Made by a program: the position numbers and the translations under genes
Shown here: positions 54,818 through 64,000 of the stretch, in pieces
Position numbering within the stretch: position 1 is the first letter of the stretch
Layout of the letters: each line of letters opens with the position of its first letter
The notes under the pieces: generated by a model
Seen by the model: only the letters and a program-made list of their open reading frames with translations
Told to the model about the DNA's origin: nothing
Database searches by the model: none
From: Pseudoxanthomonas sp. 3HH-4
GTDB lineage: Bacteria > Pseudomonadota > Gammaproteobacteria > Xanthomonadales > Xanthomonadaceae
Assembly: GCF_006716465.1 (NCBI RefSeq)
Contig: NZ_VFPB01000001.1
Location: forward strand, 592,983 to 656,982
Direction: 5' to 3'
DNA: 64,000 nt

Positions 54818-56020
54818 ATGAAGTTCCGTTTCGTTCTCGCCGCGCTCGCGACCACCGCCATGGGCCTGGCCATCGCCCAGACCCCGGCGCCGACTCCGCA
54901 ACCCGCCGCCGCACCGACGTCCGCCGCCGTGGCCATCCCGCCTGCGCCCACGCCCACCGCTACTGCCTGGGTGCTGATGGACTACATCACCGGCCAGGTA
55001 TTGGCGGGCGAGAACTACAACGAGCGCGTCGAACCGGCCAGCATCACCAAGGTCATGACCTCGTACGTGCTGGCGGCCGAACAGAAGAACGGCAAGATCA
55101 AACCCACCGACCAGGTGATGATGAGCGAGCGCGCGTGGCGCGAGGGTGGCGCCGGCACCGATGGCAGTTACAGCGGATTCGCCGTCAACAAGACCGCATC
55201 GTTGCTGGACATGGAGACCGGCATGGCCGTCCAGTCCGGCAACGACGCCGCCATCGCGCTGGCCGAACATGCCGCCGGCAGCCAGGAAGCCTTCGCGGCG
55301 CTGATGAACAACTACGCCGCGCAGATCGGCATGAAGGGTTCGCATTTCGCCAACGCGCATGGTCTGTCGGCACCGGAGCACTACTCCACTGCCTACGACC
55401 TGGCCCTTCTGGGGCGCGCGATGATCCGCGAACATCCCGAGCAGTACGCCTTCAACAAGATCAAGGAATTCACGGTCGGCGCCATCACCCAGCCGAACCG
55501 CAACCTGCTGTTGTGGCGCGACCCCAGCGTCGACGGCATCAAGACGGGCCACCATTCCGCGGCAGGCTACTGCCTGATGAGTTCGGCCAAGCGCGGCGAC
55601 CAGCGCCTGATCGCCGTGGTGATGGGGTCCACGTCCGAGAAGCAGCGCGCCGACGACAGCCTGGCGCTGCTGAACTGGGGCTTCCGCTTCTACGAGACGC
55701 ACCGCCTGTACGAGCCTGGCAAGGCCATCGCCACCCAGCGCGTGTGGAAGGGCAAGACCAAGGACGTGCAGCTGGGTGTCGCGCAGCCGATGCTGGTCAG
55801 CGTCCCGCGTGGCCGCTACGAGGACCTGAAGCCGACCATGGACGTGCCGAAGACGCTGGTCGCGCCGATCACCGCAGGCCAGGCCATCGGCACAGTGAAG
55901 GTCACGCTGGACGGCAAGGTGGTGGCCGAATCGCCGCTGGTGGCGATCACCGCCATCGAGGAGGCCGGCTTCTTCAAACGCCTGTGGGACGCATTCTGGA
56001 TGTGGTGGGAGTCGGAGTGA
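54818..56020 (+). CDS. dacC: D-alanyl-D-alanine carboxypeptidase (PBP5/6 family)
   Basis: A 400-aa exported serine peptidase trimming the pentapeptide stem. A signal peptide (about 1-20, ending AIAQ) precedes a proline-rich stretch. The active-site motifs are Ser75-x-x-Lys78 (SITK), Ser140-Gly-Asn (SGN) and Lys242-Thr-Gly (KTGHHSAAGYC). The C-terminal beta domain ends in an amphipathic helix (FFKRLWDAFWMWW) for membrane attachment. An AGGAG site precedes ATG 54818. A strong bidirectional terminator follows. Confidence 0.95.
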   Translation: MKFRFVLAALATTAMGLAIAQTPAPTPQPAAAPTSAAVAIPPAPTPTATAWVLMDYITGQVLAGENYNERVEPASITKVMTSYVLAAEQKNGKIKPTDQVMMSERAWREGGAGTDGSYSGFAVNKTASLLDMETGMAVQSGNDAAIALAEHAAGSQEAFAALMNNYAAQIGMKGSHFANAHGLSAPEHYSTAYDLALLGRAMIREHPEQYAFNKIKEFTVGAITQPNRNLLLWRDPSVDGIKTGHHSAAGYCLMSSAKRGDQRLIAVVMGSTSEKQRADDSLALLNWGFRFYETHRLYEPGKAIATQRVWKGKTKDVQLGVAQPMLVSVPRGRYEDLKPTMDVPKTLVAPITAGQAIGTVKVTLDGKVVAESPLVAITAIEEAGFFKRLWDAFWMWWESE

Positions 56021-56036
56021 TCCGCCCCGCTCCATG

Positions 56037-56068
56037 ATGAAGAAGCCGGCGAAAGCCGGCTTCTTCAT
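56037..56068. terminator. Bidirectional terminator between dacC and the EamA gene
   Basis: A perfect 14-bp stem (ATGAAGAAGCCGGC and its complement) with loop GAAA lies between the convergent dacC and EamA genes; both sides are AT-rich enough to serve either direction. Confidence 0.8.
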
Positions 56069-56075
56069 TTCCCTC

Positions 56076-56960
56076 TCAGCGCATGCCCGCGGCAATCAAG
56101 CCGATCGCCAGGATCGCCAGAGGGATGGCCAGCAGATTGAGCCGGCTCAGACGTTCGCCGAAACCGAACACGCCCACCAGCGTGCCCAGCAGCACCACGC
56201 CGATGTTCATCATCGAGAAGACCACCGCCGGATTCTCCGGCAGTGCGCGGTGGGCCTTCACGTAGAACAGGATGTTGGCGAAGTTCAGCGTGCCCAGCAG
56301 CAGGCCGCTGGCAAGCGCGGCGCCGGTCAACGCGATCCGCGCACGCCAGGCACGCAGCATCTGTACGACCAGCATCACCACGAAGGCCGAGACGAAGGCG
56401 ACCTGCAATGACGCGGCGAACGGCGTGCCTGCCGCGGACAGTCGCTTCAGCAGCACGTCGACGCTCGCATAGCCCACCAGCACGAGCAGCGGCAGCGCCC
56501 AGCCGGTCCAGTCCGCGCCCGGATCGCGGGCCGGCCCGGATCGCGGGCGCAGCACCAGCATGACGATGGCCACCACGCCGAGGATCAGGCCGATAATCCT
56601 CAGGCTGTCCACGCGTTCGCCGAACCACAGGAACGCCGCCAGCAGCGACAGCACCAGCGACATCCGTTGCGCCACGTCGGTGCGCACGATGCCCGCTGCC
56701 CGCACGGACGCTGACAGCGCCAGGAAGATGCCGGGCAGCAACAAGGCCAGCAGGGCCAGCTCCACGTGCGGCGCGTCGGCGCGCGACAGGGCTGCCAGCG
56801 GCGGGTCCAGCAGTGCGAGGCACAGCAACGACGCGGCCAGGTAGTTCCAGGTGATGCCCTGGGCGATATCGATGCCGCGCCGCTGCATCAGCTTGAGCAG
56901 CACCGAGACCAGGACGCTGCAGACGACGCTGATGAGCAGGTAGGACACGGCTGGACTCAC
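56076..56960 (-). CDS. EamA-family (DMT) transporter
   Basis: A 294-aa ten-helix drug/metabolite transporter protein with two EamA repeats. Landmarks include WNYLAASLLCLALL, AQRMSLVLSLLAAFLWFGE and the second-repeat VFSMMNIGVVLLGTLVG, with a short GMR terminus. Substrate is unknown. A long frame extends upstream; GTG at 56960 was chosen because it gives the helix start, but no good ribosome-binding site supports it, so the start is uncertain. Confidence 0.82.
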   Translation of the reverse strand: MSPAVSYLLISVVCSVLVSVLLKLMQRRGIDIAQGITWNYLAASLLCLALLDPPLAALSRADAPHVELALLALLLPGIFLALSASVRAAGIVRTDVAQRMSLVLSLLAAFLWFGERVDSLRIIGLILGVVAIVMLVLRPRSGPARDPGADWTGWALPLLVLVGYASVDVLLKRLSAAGTPFAASLQVAFVSAFVVMLVVQMLRAWRARIALTGAALASGLLLGTLNFANILFYVKAHRALPENPAVVFSMMNIGVVLLGTLVGVFGFGERLSRLNLLAIPLAILAIGLIAAGMR

Positions 56961-57162
56961 GGGAGGGGAGCGGATTATCGCGCAAGGCGCGGGTAGGCCA
57001 TCACGCCGCTCTGCTGGCCGGAGCCAGTCACATTTATCGTGCCTAGCGGGGTATACGGCTGCCATGGCCTATCATCGAGGCCGGGGACGTCGGCACATGT
57101 GCCGTGCCCCCGCATTGATGGAATGCCCCACATGGGCGACAACCTTTCAAGGAGATATACAA

Positions 57163-58122
57163 GTGAACAGGGGAATGAACAACACGCTCCGCATCGCAAT
57201 GGGCATGCTGGCGATCGCCGCCACGCTGCCTGCCTTCGCGCAGCGGCAGAGCGCGCAGGACCAGCGCAAGCAGCAGATGGCCGAGATCCCGACCTGCAGC
57301 AAGCCGCTGGGTTCGATCTCGGTGATCGAACCGGAGGACGGCGTGAACTGGTGGAGCGGTCAGCAGCTGCCGGCGCCATCGAAACTGATCAAGGTCTTCG
57401 TCAACAAGTCGCGCTGCTTCACCCTCGTCGATCGCGGCGTGGGCATGGGCGCGGCGATGGCCGAGCGCGACCTGGCGGCCAGCGGCGAGTTGCGCAACCG
57501 CTCCAACATCGGCAAGGGCCAGATCCGCGCCGCCGACTACGTGCTGGTGCCGGACCTGATCTCGCAGAACAGCAATGCGGGTGGCAATGCGATCAGCGGC
57601 CTGCTCGGGGGCCTGGTGGGCGGCAATCTCGGCCGCGCCGTCGGTGGGCTGGATTTCAAGAAGAAGACCGCCGACGTGGTGCTGACGGTCACCGACGTGC
57701 GTTCGTCCGAGCAGGTCGCCATGGCCGAGGGCAGCGCGAAGAAGACCGACATCGGCTGGGGTGCCGGTGGCAGCCTGTTCACGGGCAGCCACTGGGGCGG
57801 AGGCGGCGCCAGCGGCTACGCCAACACCGAGATCGGCCAGGTCATCACGCTGGCCTACCTGCAGGCGTACACCAACCTGGTGACCGAGCTGGGCGGCCTG
57901 TCCGGCAACGCGTCCGCGTCCAACGCCCAGCAGGCGGTGGAAATGACCAAGCCGGGTCGCCTGTTCGCCAATCCCAAGGGCACCGGCAAGGCGGTGCGCG
58001 ACCTCGACCCCGGCATGCTGCTGTATCCCACCGGCAACAAGGACGGGATGATGTGGGAAGTCGAGGACGAGCTGGGCAACAAGGGGTGGGTGTCGTCCAG
58101 CCTGGTGCAGCTGGCGCGCTGA
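57163..58122 (+). CDS. CsgG-like lipid-free secreted protein with SH3-like end
   Basis: A 319-aa exported protein. GTG 57163 is chosen because AAGGAG lies 8 bases upstream; ATG 57175 is an alternative. A signal peptide ends PAFAQ. The middle resembles the CsgG curli-assembly family (SKLIKVFVNKSRCFTLVDRG, AADYVLVPDLI, DVVLTVTDVRSSEQVAMAEG), with a glycine-rich loop GGLVGGNLGRAVGG. The C-terminus (about 270-319) is SH3-like. CsgG proper is a lipoprotein; no lipobox is seen here. No curli subunit genes are nearby, so function is uncertain. Confidence 0.75.
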   Translation: MNRGMNNTLRIAMGMLAIAATLPAFAQRQSAQDQRKQQMAEIPTCSKPLGSISVIEPEDGVNWWSGQQLPAPSKLIKVFVNKSRCFTLVDRGVGMGAAMAERDLAASGELRNRSNIGKGQIRAADYVLVPDLISQNSNAGGNAISGLLGGLVGGNLGRAVGGLDFKKKTADVVLTVTDVRSSEQVAMAEGSAKKTDIGWGAGGSLFTGSHWGGGGASGYANTEIGQVITLAYLQAYTNLVTELGGLSGNASASNAQQAVEMTKPGRLFANPKGTGKAVRDLDPGMLLYPTGNKDGMMWEVEDELGNKGWVSSSLVQLAR

Positions 58123-58143
58123 ACCAGCCGCCGCATGCATACG

Positions 58144-58165
58144 AAGGGCCGCGAAAGCGGCCCTT
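58144..58165 (+). terminator. Terminator after the CsgG-like gene
   Basis: AAGGGCCGC-GAAA-GCGGCCCTT, a perfect 9-bp stem with GAAA loop, followed by CTTCGTT; 21 bases after the stop codon. Confidence 0.7.
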
Positions 58166-58223
58166 CTTCGTTCCGGGAGGCCCCCGGCTTGGCTTTCACG
58201 CCCGGCATCCCAATAATTCCCGC

Positions 58224-58502
58224 ATGGAAATCAAATCCGACAACCCCGATCACGGCTTCCAGTTCCCCGGCACCTTCGAGCTCAGCGCGATGGGCACGGC
58301 CGGCACCGGACTGGAATCCGAATTGCCGCGCCTGCTGGAATCGGCCGGTGTGGAAGTCCTGCACGAAGACATCAACTGGAAGCACTCCAGCAACGGCAAG
58401 TACGTCTCGGTGCGCATCCGCTTCCGCGCCGATGACCGCGCGCAGTACGACGCCGCGCACAATGCGTTGCGCGAGCATCCCGAAGTGAAGTGGACGCTGT
58501 GA
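58224..58502 (+). CDS. ybeD: DUF493 (YbeD) protein
   Basis: A 92-aa cytoplasmic protein of the DUF493/YbeD family with an ACT-like fold: [11 protein letters not shown] opening, then [20 protein letters not shown]. In E. coli ybeD lies between dacA and lipB; here it precedes lipB and follows dacC at a distance. AATAAT ends six bases before ATG 58224. The stop overlaps the lipB start in GTGA. Confidence 0.9.
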   Translation: MEIKSDNPDHGFQFPGTFELSAMGTAGTGLESELPRLLESAGVEVLHEDINWKHSSNGKYVSVRIRFRADDRAQYDAAHNALREHPEVKWTL

Positions 58503-59158
58503 CCGCACCCTGCGTCGTTCGCGAACTGGGCCGCCAGCCATACGAACCGGTGTGGCGTGCCATGCAGCGGTTCACCGACGCGCGCACCGAGGCCACTGGC
58601 GACGAGCTGTGGCTGGTCGAACACGATCCGGTGTTCACCCTCGGCCAGGCCGGCAAGGACGAACACGTGCTGGCGCCGGGCAACATCCCGGTGATCCATG
58701 TCGATCGTGGCGGGCAGGTGACCTACCACGGCCCCGGGCAGATCGTCGCGTATCCGCTGTTCGACCTGAAGCGGTTGAAAGTCGGCGTGCGCGACTACGT
58801 CTGCAAGATCGAGCAGGCGATGATCGACACGCTGGCCGAATGGAACATCCAAGCCGAACGCAAGGATGGCGCCCCCGGCGTGTACGTGGCCGGTGCCAAG
58901 ATCGGCGCGCTCGGCATCCGCGTGCGGCGCGGCTGCACGTTCCATGGCCTGGCGTTCAACATCGCGATGGACCTGGAGCCGTTCCACCGCATCAATCCCT
59001 GCGGCTACCAGGGCCTGCAGGTGGTTTCGCTTGCCGACCTCGGCGGTCCAACCGGCATGGACCAGGTGAAGCCGGTATTGCTGAAGCACATGGCGGACCA
59101 GTTCGGCCTGTCGCTGCAGCACGAAGCGGCGTTGCCAGACCTGTCGCAGGCGGCGTAA
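58499..59158 (+). CDS. lipB: Octanoyl-ACP:protein N-octanoyltransferase
   Basis: A 219-aa enzyme that transfers octanoate from ACP to lipoyl domains, the first step of lipoate synthesis. Motifs [18 protein letters not shown], catalytic Lys134 in GAKIGALG and Cys168 in [10 protein letters not shown] are intact. GTG 58499 overlaps the ybeD stop; GTG 58490 is a possible three-residue-longer start. lipA is not in the window. Confidence 0.94.
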   Translation: MTAPCVVRELGRQPYEPVWRAMQRFTDARTEATGDELWLVEHDPVFTLGQAGKDEHVLAPGNIPVIHVDRGGQVTYHGPGQIVAYPLFDLKRLKVGVRDYVCKIEQAMIDTLAEWNIQAERKDGAPGVYVAGAKIGALGIRVRRGCTFHGLAFNIAMDLEPFHRINPCGYQGLQVVSLADLGGPTGMDQVKPVLLKHMADQFGLSLQHEAALPDLSQAA

Positions 59159-59165
59159 TCCGCTT

Positions 59166-59316
59166 GTTGTAGGAGCGACGTCAGTCGCGACCGCACGGCC
59201 GGCCTGCCAGCGAACGTGGAGGGAGTGCAAAAGCATGCCCCCTGACATGAAGCTTCCTGACCAGGGTTCAACCCCGCGTCGTGGTCCGCGGTCGCGACTC
59301 ACGTCGCTCCTACAAC
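59166..59316. repeat. Inverted pair of REP elements, type B
   Basis: Arms 59166-59194 and 59288-59316 are 29-base inverted copies with one mismatch in the loop (GTCA against GTGA). They have the same sequence as the pair at 30133-30258 apart from outer bases. They fill the lipB-glnE gap. Confidence 0.8.
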
Positions 59317-59346
59317 AGTCGTTGGCCCATGCCACAATCGGCCGGC

Positions 59347-62157
59347 ATGAACGACGCGACCCTCTCCCTCGACACCGAGCTTGATGCACTGACGGAACGC
59401 GGCTTGGCGCGCTTGCGCAGCGCGTCGCCGGACCTGGATGCCTTGCTCGGCGGTGCGCGCAATGTCGATCGTGTGTCGCGCGTGATCGCGACCAGCGACT
59501 TCTCCCTGGAAACATTGCGCCGACAGCCCGACCTGTTGGCCGCCTTGCTGCACGACGATTGCGCTGCGCCCTGGCCGTTGCCCACGCTGACGACCGACAA
59601 CACCGCGCAATGGCCCGAGTTGCTGCGTCGCTACCGCACCGCCGAATCCACGCGTCTGGTGTGGCGCGATGTGCATGGCCTCGACACGGTGGACGACACG
59701 CTCGCGGGCACCACGCGATTGGCCGAAGTCTGCCTGCAGACCGCGCTGGACGCGTTGGAAGCGGAGTTCGCGCAGCGCCATGGCGTTGTGCGCGCGCCCG
59801 ACGGCAGCGTGCAGCGGCTGGTCGTGTTCGGGCTGGGCAAGCTGGGCGGTGGCGAACTGAACTTCTCGTCGGACATCGACCTGGTCTACGCGTACCCGCA
59901 AGGCGGGGAGTCCGATGGCGCACGACCGCTCGCGGCCGAGGACTACTTCATGCGGCTGGGCCAGCGGTTGGCGAAGCTGCTGGACGAGCCTACCGTCGAC
60001 GGCTTCTGCCATCGCGTCGACCTGCGCCTGCGGCCTTTCGGCAACGCCGGTCGCCTTGCGCTGTCGTTCGCCGGCATGGACCAGTACTTCCAGCGCGAAG
60101 GCCGCGACTGGGAACGCTACGCGTGGCTGAAGGCGCGCGCGGTGGCAGGCGATATCGTGGAAGGTGAGCGCTGGCTGGAGTCGTTGCGACCATTCGTCTA
60201 TCGCCGCTATCTCGACTACACGGCGCTCGATGGCCTGCGTGAGATGAAGGCGGCGATCGCCGCCGAAGTCGCGCGCCGCGAGCTGGCTGACGACATCAAG
60301 CGCGGGCCCGGCGGCATCCGCGAGATCGAGTTCCTGGTGCAGGCCTTGCAACTGATCCGCGGTGGGCGCGAAGCCGCGCTGCGCGAGCGGAGGCTGCGCA
60401 TGGCCTTGCCCGCGCTGGTCGCCACGCGGCAGATGTCCGAAGAGGAGGGCGATGCGCTGGCGCAGGCCTACCGTTTCCTGCGCCGGCTGGAGAATCGCCT
60501 GCAGATGTTGCGCGATGCGCAGACGCATGCACTGCCGGAGGACGCGATAGACCGCCATCGCATCGCGCGTGGTCTGGACTATCCCGACTGGGATGCATTG
60601 CGCGCCGCGCTGGACCTTCAGCGTGCGCGTGTGTCGGCCGAGTTCGCCGAACTGCTCGCACCGCGCCAGCGCGATGCCGCGCCGGATGCGCTGGCGCTGT
60701 ACTGGCGGGCGCTGCCCGATGGGGGCGATGTCGAGGTGCTGGCGGCATCCGGATTCGCCGACGCGGGTAGCGCCGACGGTGCGCTGCGCGAATTCGCCCA
60801 GTTCAGTGGTGTGCGTGCGCTGTCCGATGGTTCGCGTGCGCGGCTTGACCGGGTGCTGCCTGCCTTGCTCGACGCCTGCGCACGCTCGTCGCAACCGGAT
60901 GCGGCATTGCGGCGCGTGTTGTCGCTGTTGCAAGCGATCCTGCGCCGCGCCAGCTATCTCGCGCTGCTCGACGAACAGCCCAGCGCACTGGCGCGGTTGG
61001 TCAACGTGCTGGCGCGCAGTGCGCTGCTGTCCGAGCGGCTGGCGCAGTACCCCCTGCTGCTCGACGAACTGCTCGACACCCGCGTCTCCGGCCCGATGCC
61101 CGATCGCGACGAACTGCGCATGGAATGCGAAGCGGCGCTGGTTGAGGACGACCCGGAAACCTGCCTGCGCGTAGTGAACGAGCGCAGACTCGCGCTGAGT
61201 TTCCGCGTTGCGCTGGCCGCGCTCGACGGTCGCCAGGCCGCGCGCGACAGCGTGCGACAGTTGGCATGGCTGGCCGACGAGGTCGTCCGGGTCGTCGTTC
61301 AGGTCGCCACGCGCGATGTCGGGTCGGCACATGGCGTTGTCGCAGGCGGCCGGTTCGCGGTGATCGGTTACGGCAGCCTGGGTGGCGAGGAACTCGGTTT
61401 CGGTTCGGACCTGGACCTGGTGTTCCTGTTCGATGCGCCCGCCGATGCCGAATCCGATGGCGCGCGCGCGCTGGAAGCAGGTCGCTGGTATGCGCGGCTG
61501 GCGCAGAAAATCGTCGCGCTGCTCGGCGCGGTAACCGCGGCGGGCCGGCTTTACGACGTGGACGTACGCCTCCGCCCTGATGGCGCCAAGGGTCTGCTGG
61601 TCTCGTCGCTGGCCAGCTTCACCGAATACCAGCGCGAGCGCGCCTGGACCTGGGAGCATCAGGCCCTGGTGCGTGCCCGGGGCGTTGCCGGTGATGCCAG
61701 CCTGCTGGAGGCGTTCGAACGTATCCGTGCGCAAACGCTGTCCTCTCGGCGCGATGCCGAGAAACTCCGGGACGATGTGATCCACATGCGTGCACGCATG
61801 CGCGGCGAACTGGACCGCAGCGACGCCGCGCGCTTCGACCTGAAGCAGGGCGCGGGCGGGCTGGTGGATATGGAATTCCTGCTGCAGTACCTGGTGCTGC
61901 GCGACTCCGCCACGCACCCGGCGTTGCTCGCACCGCGCGACAGCAGCGGATTGATCGTCGCGATGGCGGAGGCCGGCGTGCTGCCGCGCGACGAAGCCGA
62001 GGCACTCTGCCAGGTGCATGCCACCTTCGTGGCCGAAGGACTGGCCTGCACTCTGGACCGACGGCCGCGACTGGTGACCGAGAATGCCGCGCTGGCGACC
62101 GCCCGCGCGCTCGTCGTACGCACGGCAGAGGCGCATGGACTGGTGTTCGCCCCGTGA
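59347..62157 (+). CDS. glnE: Bifunctional glutamine synthetase adenylyltransferase/adenylyl-removing enzyme
   Basis: A 936-aa enzyme that adds and removes AMP on glutamine synthetase under PII control. Each half has a nucleotidyltransferase motif: [18 protein letters not shown] (removase half, about 170-190) and [20 protein letters not shown] (adenylylating half, about 675-695), joined by a helical linker. Length agrees with E. coli (946). ATG 59347 begins the family N-terminus; earlier starts lie in the repeat. Confidence 0.95.
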   Translation: MNDATLSLDTELDALTERGLARLRSASPDLDALLGGARNVDRVSRVIATSDFSLETLRRQPDLLAALLHDDCAAPWPLPTLTTDNTAQWPELLRRYRTAESTRLVWRDVHGLDTVDDTLAGTTRLAEVCLQTALDALEAEFAQRHGVVRAPDGSVQRLVVFGLGKLGGGELNFSSDIDLVYAYPQGGESDGARPLAAEDYFMRLGQRLAKLLDEPTVDGFCHRVDLRLRPFGNAGRLALSFAGMDQYFQREGRDWERYAWLKARAVAGDIVEGERWLESLRPFVYRRYLDYTALDGLREMKAAIAAEVARRELADDIKRGPGGIREIEFLVQALQLIRGGREAALRERRLRMALPALVATRQMSEEEGDALAQAYRFLRRLENRLQMLRDAQTHALPEDAIDRHRIARGLDYPDWDALRAALDLQRARVSAEFAELLAPRQRDAAPDALALYWRALPDGGDVEVLAASGFADAGSADGALREFAQFSGVRALSDGSRARLDRVLPALLDACARSSQPDAALRRVLSLLQAILRRASYLALLDEQPSALARLVNVLARSALLSERLAQYPLLLDELLDTRVSGPMPDRDELRMECEAALVEDDPETCLRVVNERRLALSFRVALAALDGRQAARDSVRQLAWLADEVVRVVVQVATRDVGSAHGVVAGGRFAVIGYGSLGGEELGFGSDLDLVFLFDAPADAESDGARALEAGRWYARLAQKIVALLGAVTAAGRLYDVDVRLRPDGAKGLLVSSLASFTEYQRERAWTWEHQALVRARGVAGDASLLEAFERIRAQTLSSRRDAEKLRDDVIHMRARMRGELDRSDAARFDLKQGAGGLVDMEFLLQYLVLRDSATHPALLAPRDSSGLIVAMAEAGVLPRDEAEALCQVHATFVAEGLACTLDRRPRLVTENAALATARALVVRTAEAHGLVFAP

Positions 62158-62293
62158 GGGGCGCTTGCCAGTCGCGCGCGTCCGCCGCTAACCTGCACCA
62201 CCGCGTGACTGGCGCCTGGAGGGAGCACCCTCGGGAAGCGCGGGCATCGCCGCCGCGCGCCTGGGCATCCTTTCCTCCATCAGGAGATGCTCC

Positions 62294-62926
62294 GTGCCCG
62301 CCACTTCCCCGCTACTCGCATTCGCACTGATTGCGCTAGGCATGGTCCTGACACCGGGGCCGAACATGATCTATCTGGTGTCGCGCTCGATCAGCCAGGG
62401 CACGCGTGCCGGACTGATATCGCTGGGCGGTGTTGCCGCCGGATTCGTGGTCTACATGCTGTGCGCCGCCTTCGGCATCACAGCGCTGCTGATGACGGTG
62501 CCCTATGCGTACGACGCGCTGCGCATCACCGGCGCAGCCTATCTGCTCTACCTGGCCTGGCAGGCAGTGCGACCCGGTGGCCGTTCGCCACTGCAGGTGC
62601 GCGAACTGCCGGCCGATGGCCCACGCAAGCTGTTCCTGATGGGACTGCTTACCAATCTGCTGAACCCCAAGATCGCCGTGCTCTACCTGTCGCTGCTGCC
62701 GCAGTTCATCGACCCTGTGCGCGGTGACGTGCTGGCGCAATCGCTCGCGCTGGGTTCGGTGCAGATCCTCGTCAGCCTGGGCGTCAATGCGCTGATCGCG
62801 GTATTCGCGGGCAGTGTTGCCGCCTTCCTGGCGCAGCGGCCGTTCTGGGCCACGGCCCAGCGCTGGCTGATGGGCACGGTGCTGGCGGCGCTGGCGGTGC
62901 GGATGGCGACGGAAGCGCGCCGTTGA
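62294..62926 (+). CDS. LysE/RhtB-family amino acid exporter
   Basis: A 210-aa membrane protein with about six helices. The first helix carries the LysE signature (LGMVLTPGPNMIYLVSRSISQG) and LLTNLLNPKIAVLYLSLLPQFI is the second conserved part. Such exporters release amino acids; the exact substrate is unknown. GTG start 62294 has AGGAG upstream. It converges on the ELM1-like gene two bases away. Confidence 0.9.
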   Translation: MPATSPLLAFALIALGMVLTPGPNMIYLVSRSISQGTRAGLISLGGVAAGFVVYMLCAAFGITALLMTVPYAYDALRITGAAYLLYLAWQAVRPGGRSPLQVRELPADGPRKLFLMGLLTNLLNPKIAVLYLSLLPQFIDPVRGDVLAQSLALGSVQILVSLGVNALIAVFAGSVAAFLAQRPFWATAQRWLMGTVLAALAVRMATEARR

Positions 62927-62928
62927 CG

Positions 62929-63903
62929 TCAGGACGCGAGGCGGTCGCGGAGTGCCGCGGCCACGCGCGCTGTTTCCCGCAGCGGTTCGACATCGAAGTC
63001 CTGCATTGCGCTGTCCATCACGCGGATGCGCCCGCGCTGCAACAGGGCGTCCAGGAACCGGCGCGGCCGGCCACTCACGCGGTGGGGATCGAAGACGTGC
63101 ACGGGCACCCTGGTCGCACACGCTTCGGACAGCATGTTGACCGAGTCCGGCGTGCAGACGATGCGGTCGGCCCAGGCGAGCAGGCCGGGGTAGGGGTTCG
63201 GGCCGTCGTGTTCGCCGCACCAGACAATGCCGGGCGTGGCTGCGTAGCGTTGGCGCACCGCGTCGATCACCTGGTGCGGTGTGCGCCGCGAGGTGGTCAC
63301 CAGCACGCTGCCGCCCTCGCGCGCCAGCACCGCGTCCAGGTCCGCCGCCAACGCCAGGAAGGCCGCAGGGTCGAAGCGCGCATGCGCGCTGTCGCCGCCC
63401 AGCAATACGGCGGTGCGCGGCGACGGCAGCTGGGCGAAGGTCGCGAACTGCAGGCGCGCGTTCGCCAGCCAAGCGTCGTCGACCGGGTTCAGGCTGCCTG
63501 TCAGGGTGATGACGTTGCGGCCACGCAGGCCGTCATGCGCCGGCGCGATGACCACGTCCCAGTGCATGGGGTCGATGCGAGGGGCCAGGATCTGCACCGC
63601 CTTGCTGCCGCGCCCGCGTAGCAGCCGCGTCGCCAGCGCAGCCTGCCGGCCACAGCCGACGGCCAGCGGAGGGGGCGTGCGCAGGGCAGCGGCGAAAGCG
63701 CTTCCGAAGGCCTGCGCGGATCCGGGCCAGAGGCGAGGGGCCGCCCAGCGCCACGGCGCACGCGGTTGCAGCACCCACTCGCGCGCTTCACCGGCGTCCA
63801 GCTCATTCATCAGCGCCCGGGCCTGCCGCACATTGCCGGCGTGGCCATCGGTCAGGGTCCAGGGGCGCGCCGAATCGGTCGTGGGAGGGCTTGTTCGTTC
63901 CAC
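62929..63903 (-). CDS. ELM1-like (DUF1022) protein
   Basis: A 324-aa protein of the ELM1 family, named for a plant mitochondrial fission factor. It shows TLTDGHAGNVRQARAL, WDVVIAPAHDGLRGRNVITL, and TPDSVNMLSEACATRVPVHV. The C-terminal part resembles a glycosyltransferase-B fold, so a sugar-nucleotide enzyme is likely. In bacteria the family is often in LPS or cell-envelope contexts; the role here is unproven. The GTG start at 63903 lacks a clear ribosome-binding site. Confidence 0.8.
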   Translation of the reverse strand: MERTSPPTTDSARPWTLTDGHAGNVRQARALMNELDAGEAREWVLQPRAPWRWAAPRLWPGSAQAFGSAFAAALRTPPPLAVGCGRQAALATRLLRGRGSKAVQILAPRIDPMHWDVVIAPAHDGLRGRNVITLTGSLNPVDDAWLANARLQFATFAQLPSPRTAVLLGGDSAHARFDPAAFLALAADLDAVLAREGGSVLVTTSRRTPHQVIDAVRQRYAATPGIVWCGEHDGPNPYPGLLAWADRIVCTPDSVNMLSEACATRVPVHVFDPHRVSGRPRRFLDALLQRGRIRVMDSAMQDFDVEPLRETARVAAALRDRLAS

Positions 63904-64000
63904 TGGTTAAAACAATCCGTTCCGGGTCGGTTGGATGTTGCCATAGTCAGGACACCCTACACTGCCCGTCCGATCCGCCGGCCCAGGCCGGCCGCTGCGG

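Noticed and set aside
59299-62136. Long open frame (945 codons) on the minus strand opposite glnE
   Set aside because: It mirrors glnE and is explained by the high GC content, where opposite frames stay open. The glnE frame has complete motifs; the antisense has none.

Overview
The window is high-GC Gammaproteobacterial chromosome. The gene set and order fit the family Xanthomonadaceae: algR-hemC, dapF-DUF484-xerC-hslVU, the mreBCD-mrdA-rodA-mltB-rlpA-dacC cell-wall block followed by ybeD-lipB, and a large Xanthomonas/Caulobacter-type TonB receptor. Short palindromic repeats of the kind common in Pseudoxanthomonas, Lysobacter and Xanthomonas also occur. The genus is an inference; Pseudoxanthomonas-like is my best guess. 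I saw no rRNA, tRNA, CRISPR array, prophage or insertion sequence.

Region 1 (1-11.3 kb) is the accessory part and looks like a carbohydrate-scavenging locus. A GH30 glycosidase and a polysaccharide deacetylase run leftward. A LacI-family regulator, a TonB-dependent receptor and a SapC / JmjC-cupin / flavin-halogenase trio run rightward. Two matching palindromes (TTGACAnCGCTGTCAa) lie on candidate promoters of the GH30 gene and the receptor, so one repressor probably controls both arms.

Region 2 (11.3-22.3 kb) mixes signalling and housekeeping: a sirtuin, a PAS-GAF-GGDEF-EAL protein, a lipoprotein with a TonB C-terminal domain, a carboxylesterase, algR-hemC, a DUF481 outer-membrane protein, a LolA-like lipoprotein, a WYL regulator, a lipocalin and a small membrane protein. 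Two palindromes of a different LacI/CcpA-like type (TGyAAnCGCTTACA) sit in this region.

Region 3 (22.3-34.6 kb) holds two exported S9 peptidases, YbaN, LptM, DapF, DUF484, XerC, HslVU, YjdM, an SDR-DoxX fusion and a DUF2269 protein. Region 4 (34.6-46 kb) holds a yeast FCY1-like cytosine deaminase, tandem secreted metzincin-like proteases, UbiE, an M1 lipoprotein peptidase, an alpha/beta hydrolase, a lipoprotein, a MASE1-GGDEF cyclase and a PfkB kinase.

Region 5 (46-59.2 kb) is the elongasome and cell-wall cluster. The reading frames of mreC and mrdA carry copies of a palindromic repeat that are translated as extra C-terminal tails. Region 6 (59.3-64 kb) has glnE, a LysE-type exporter and an ELM1-like protein.

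Two patterns run through the window. Several genes have a -10-like hexamer exactly six bases before the start codon, which predicts leaderless mRNAs. One REP family shows compensatory stem changes between copies.
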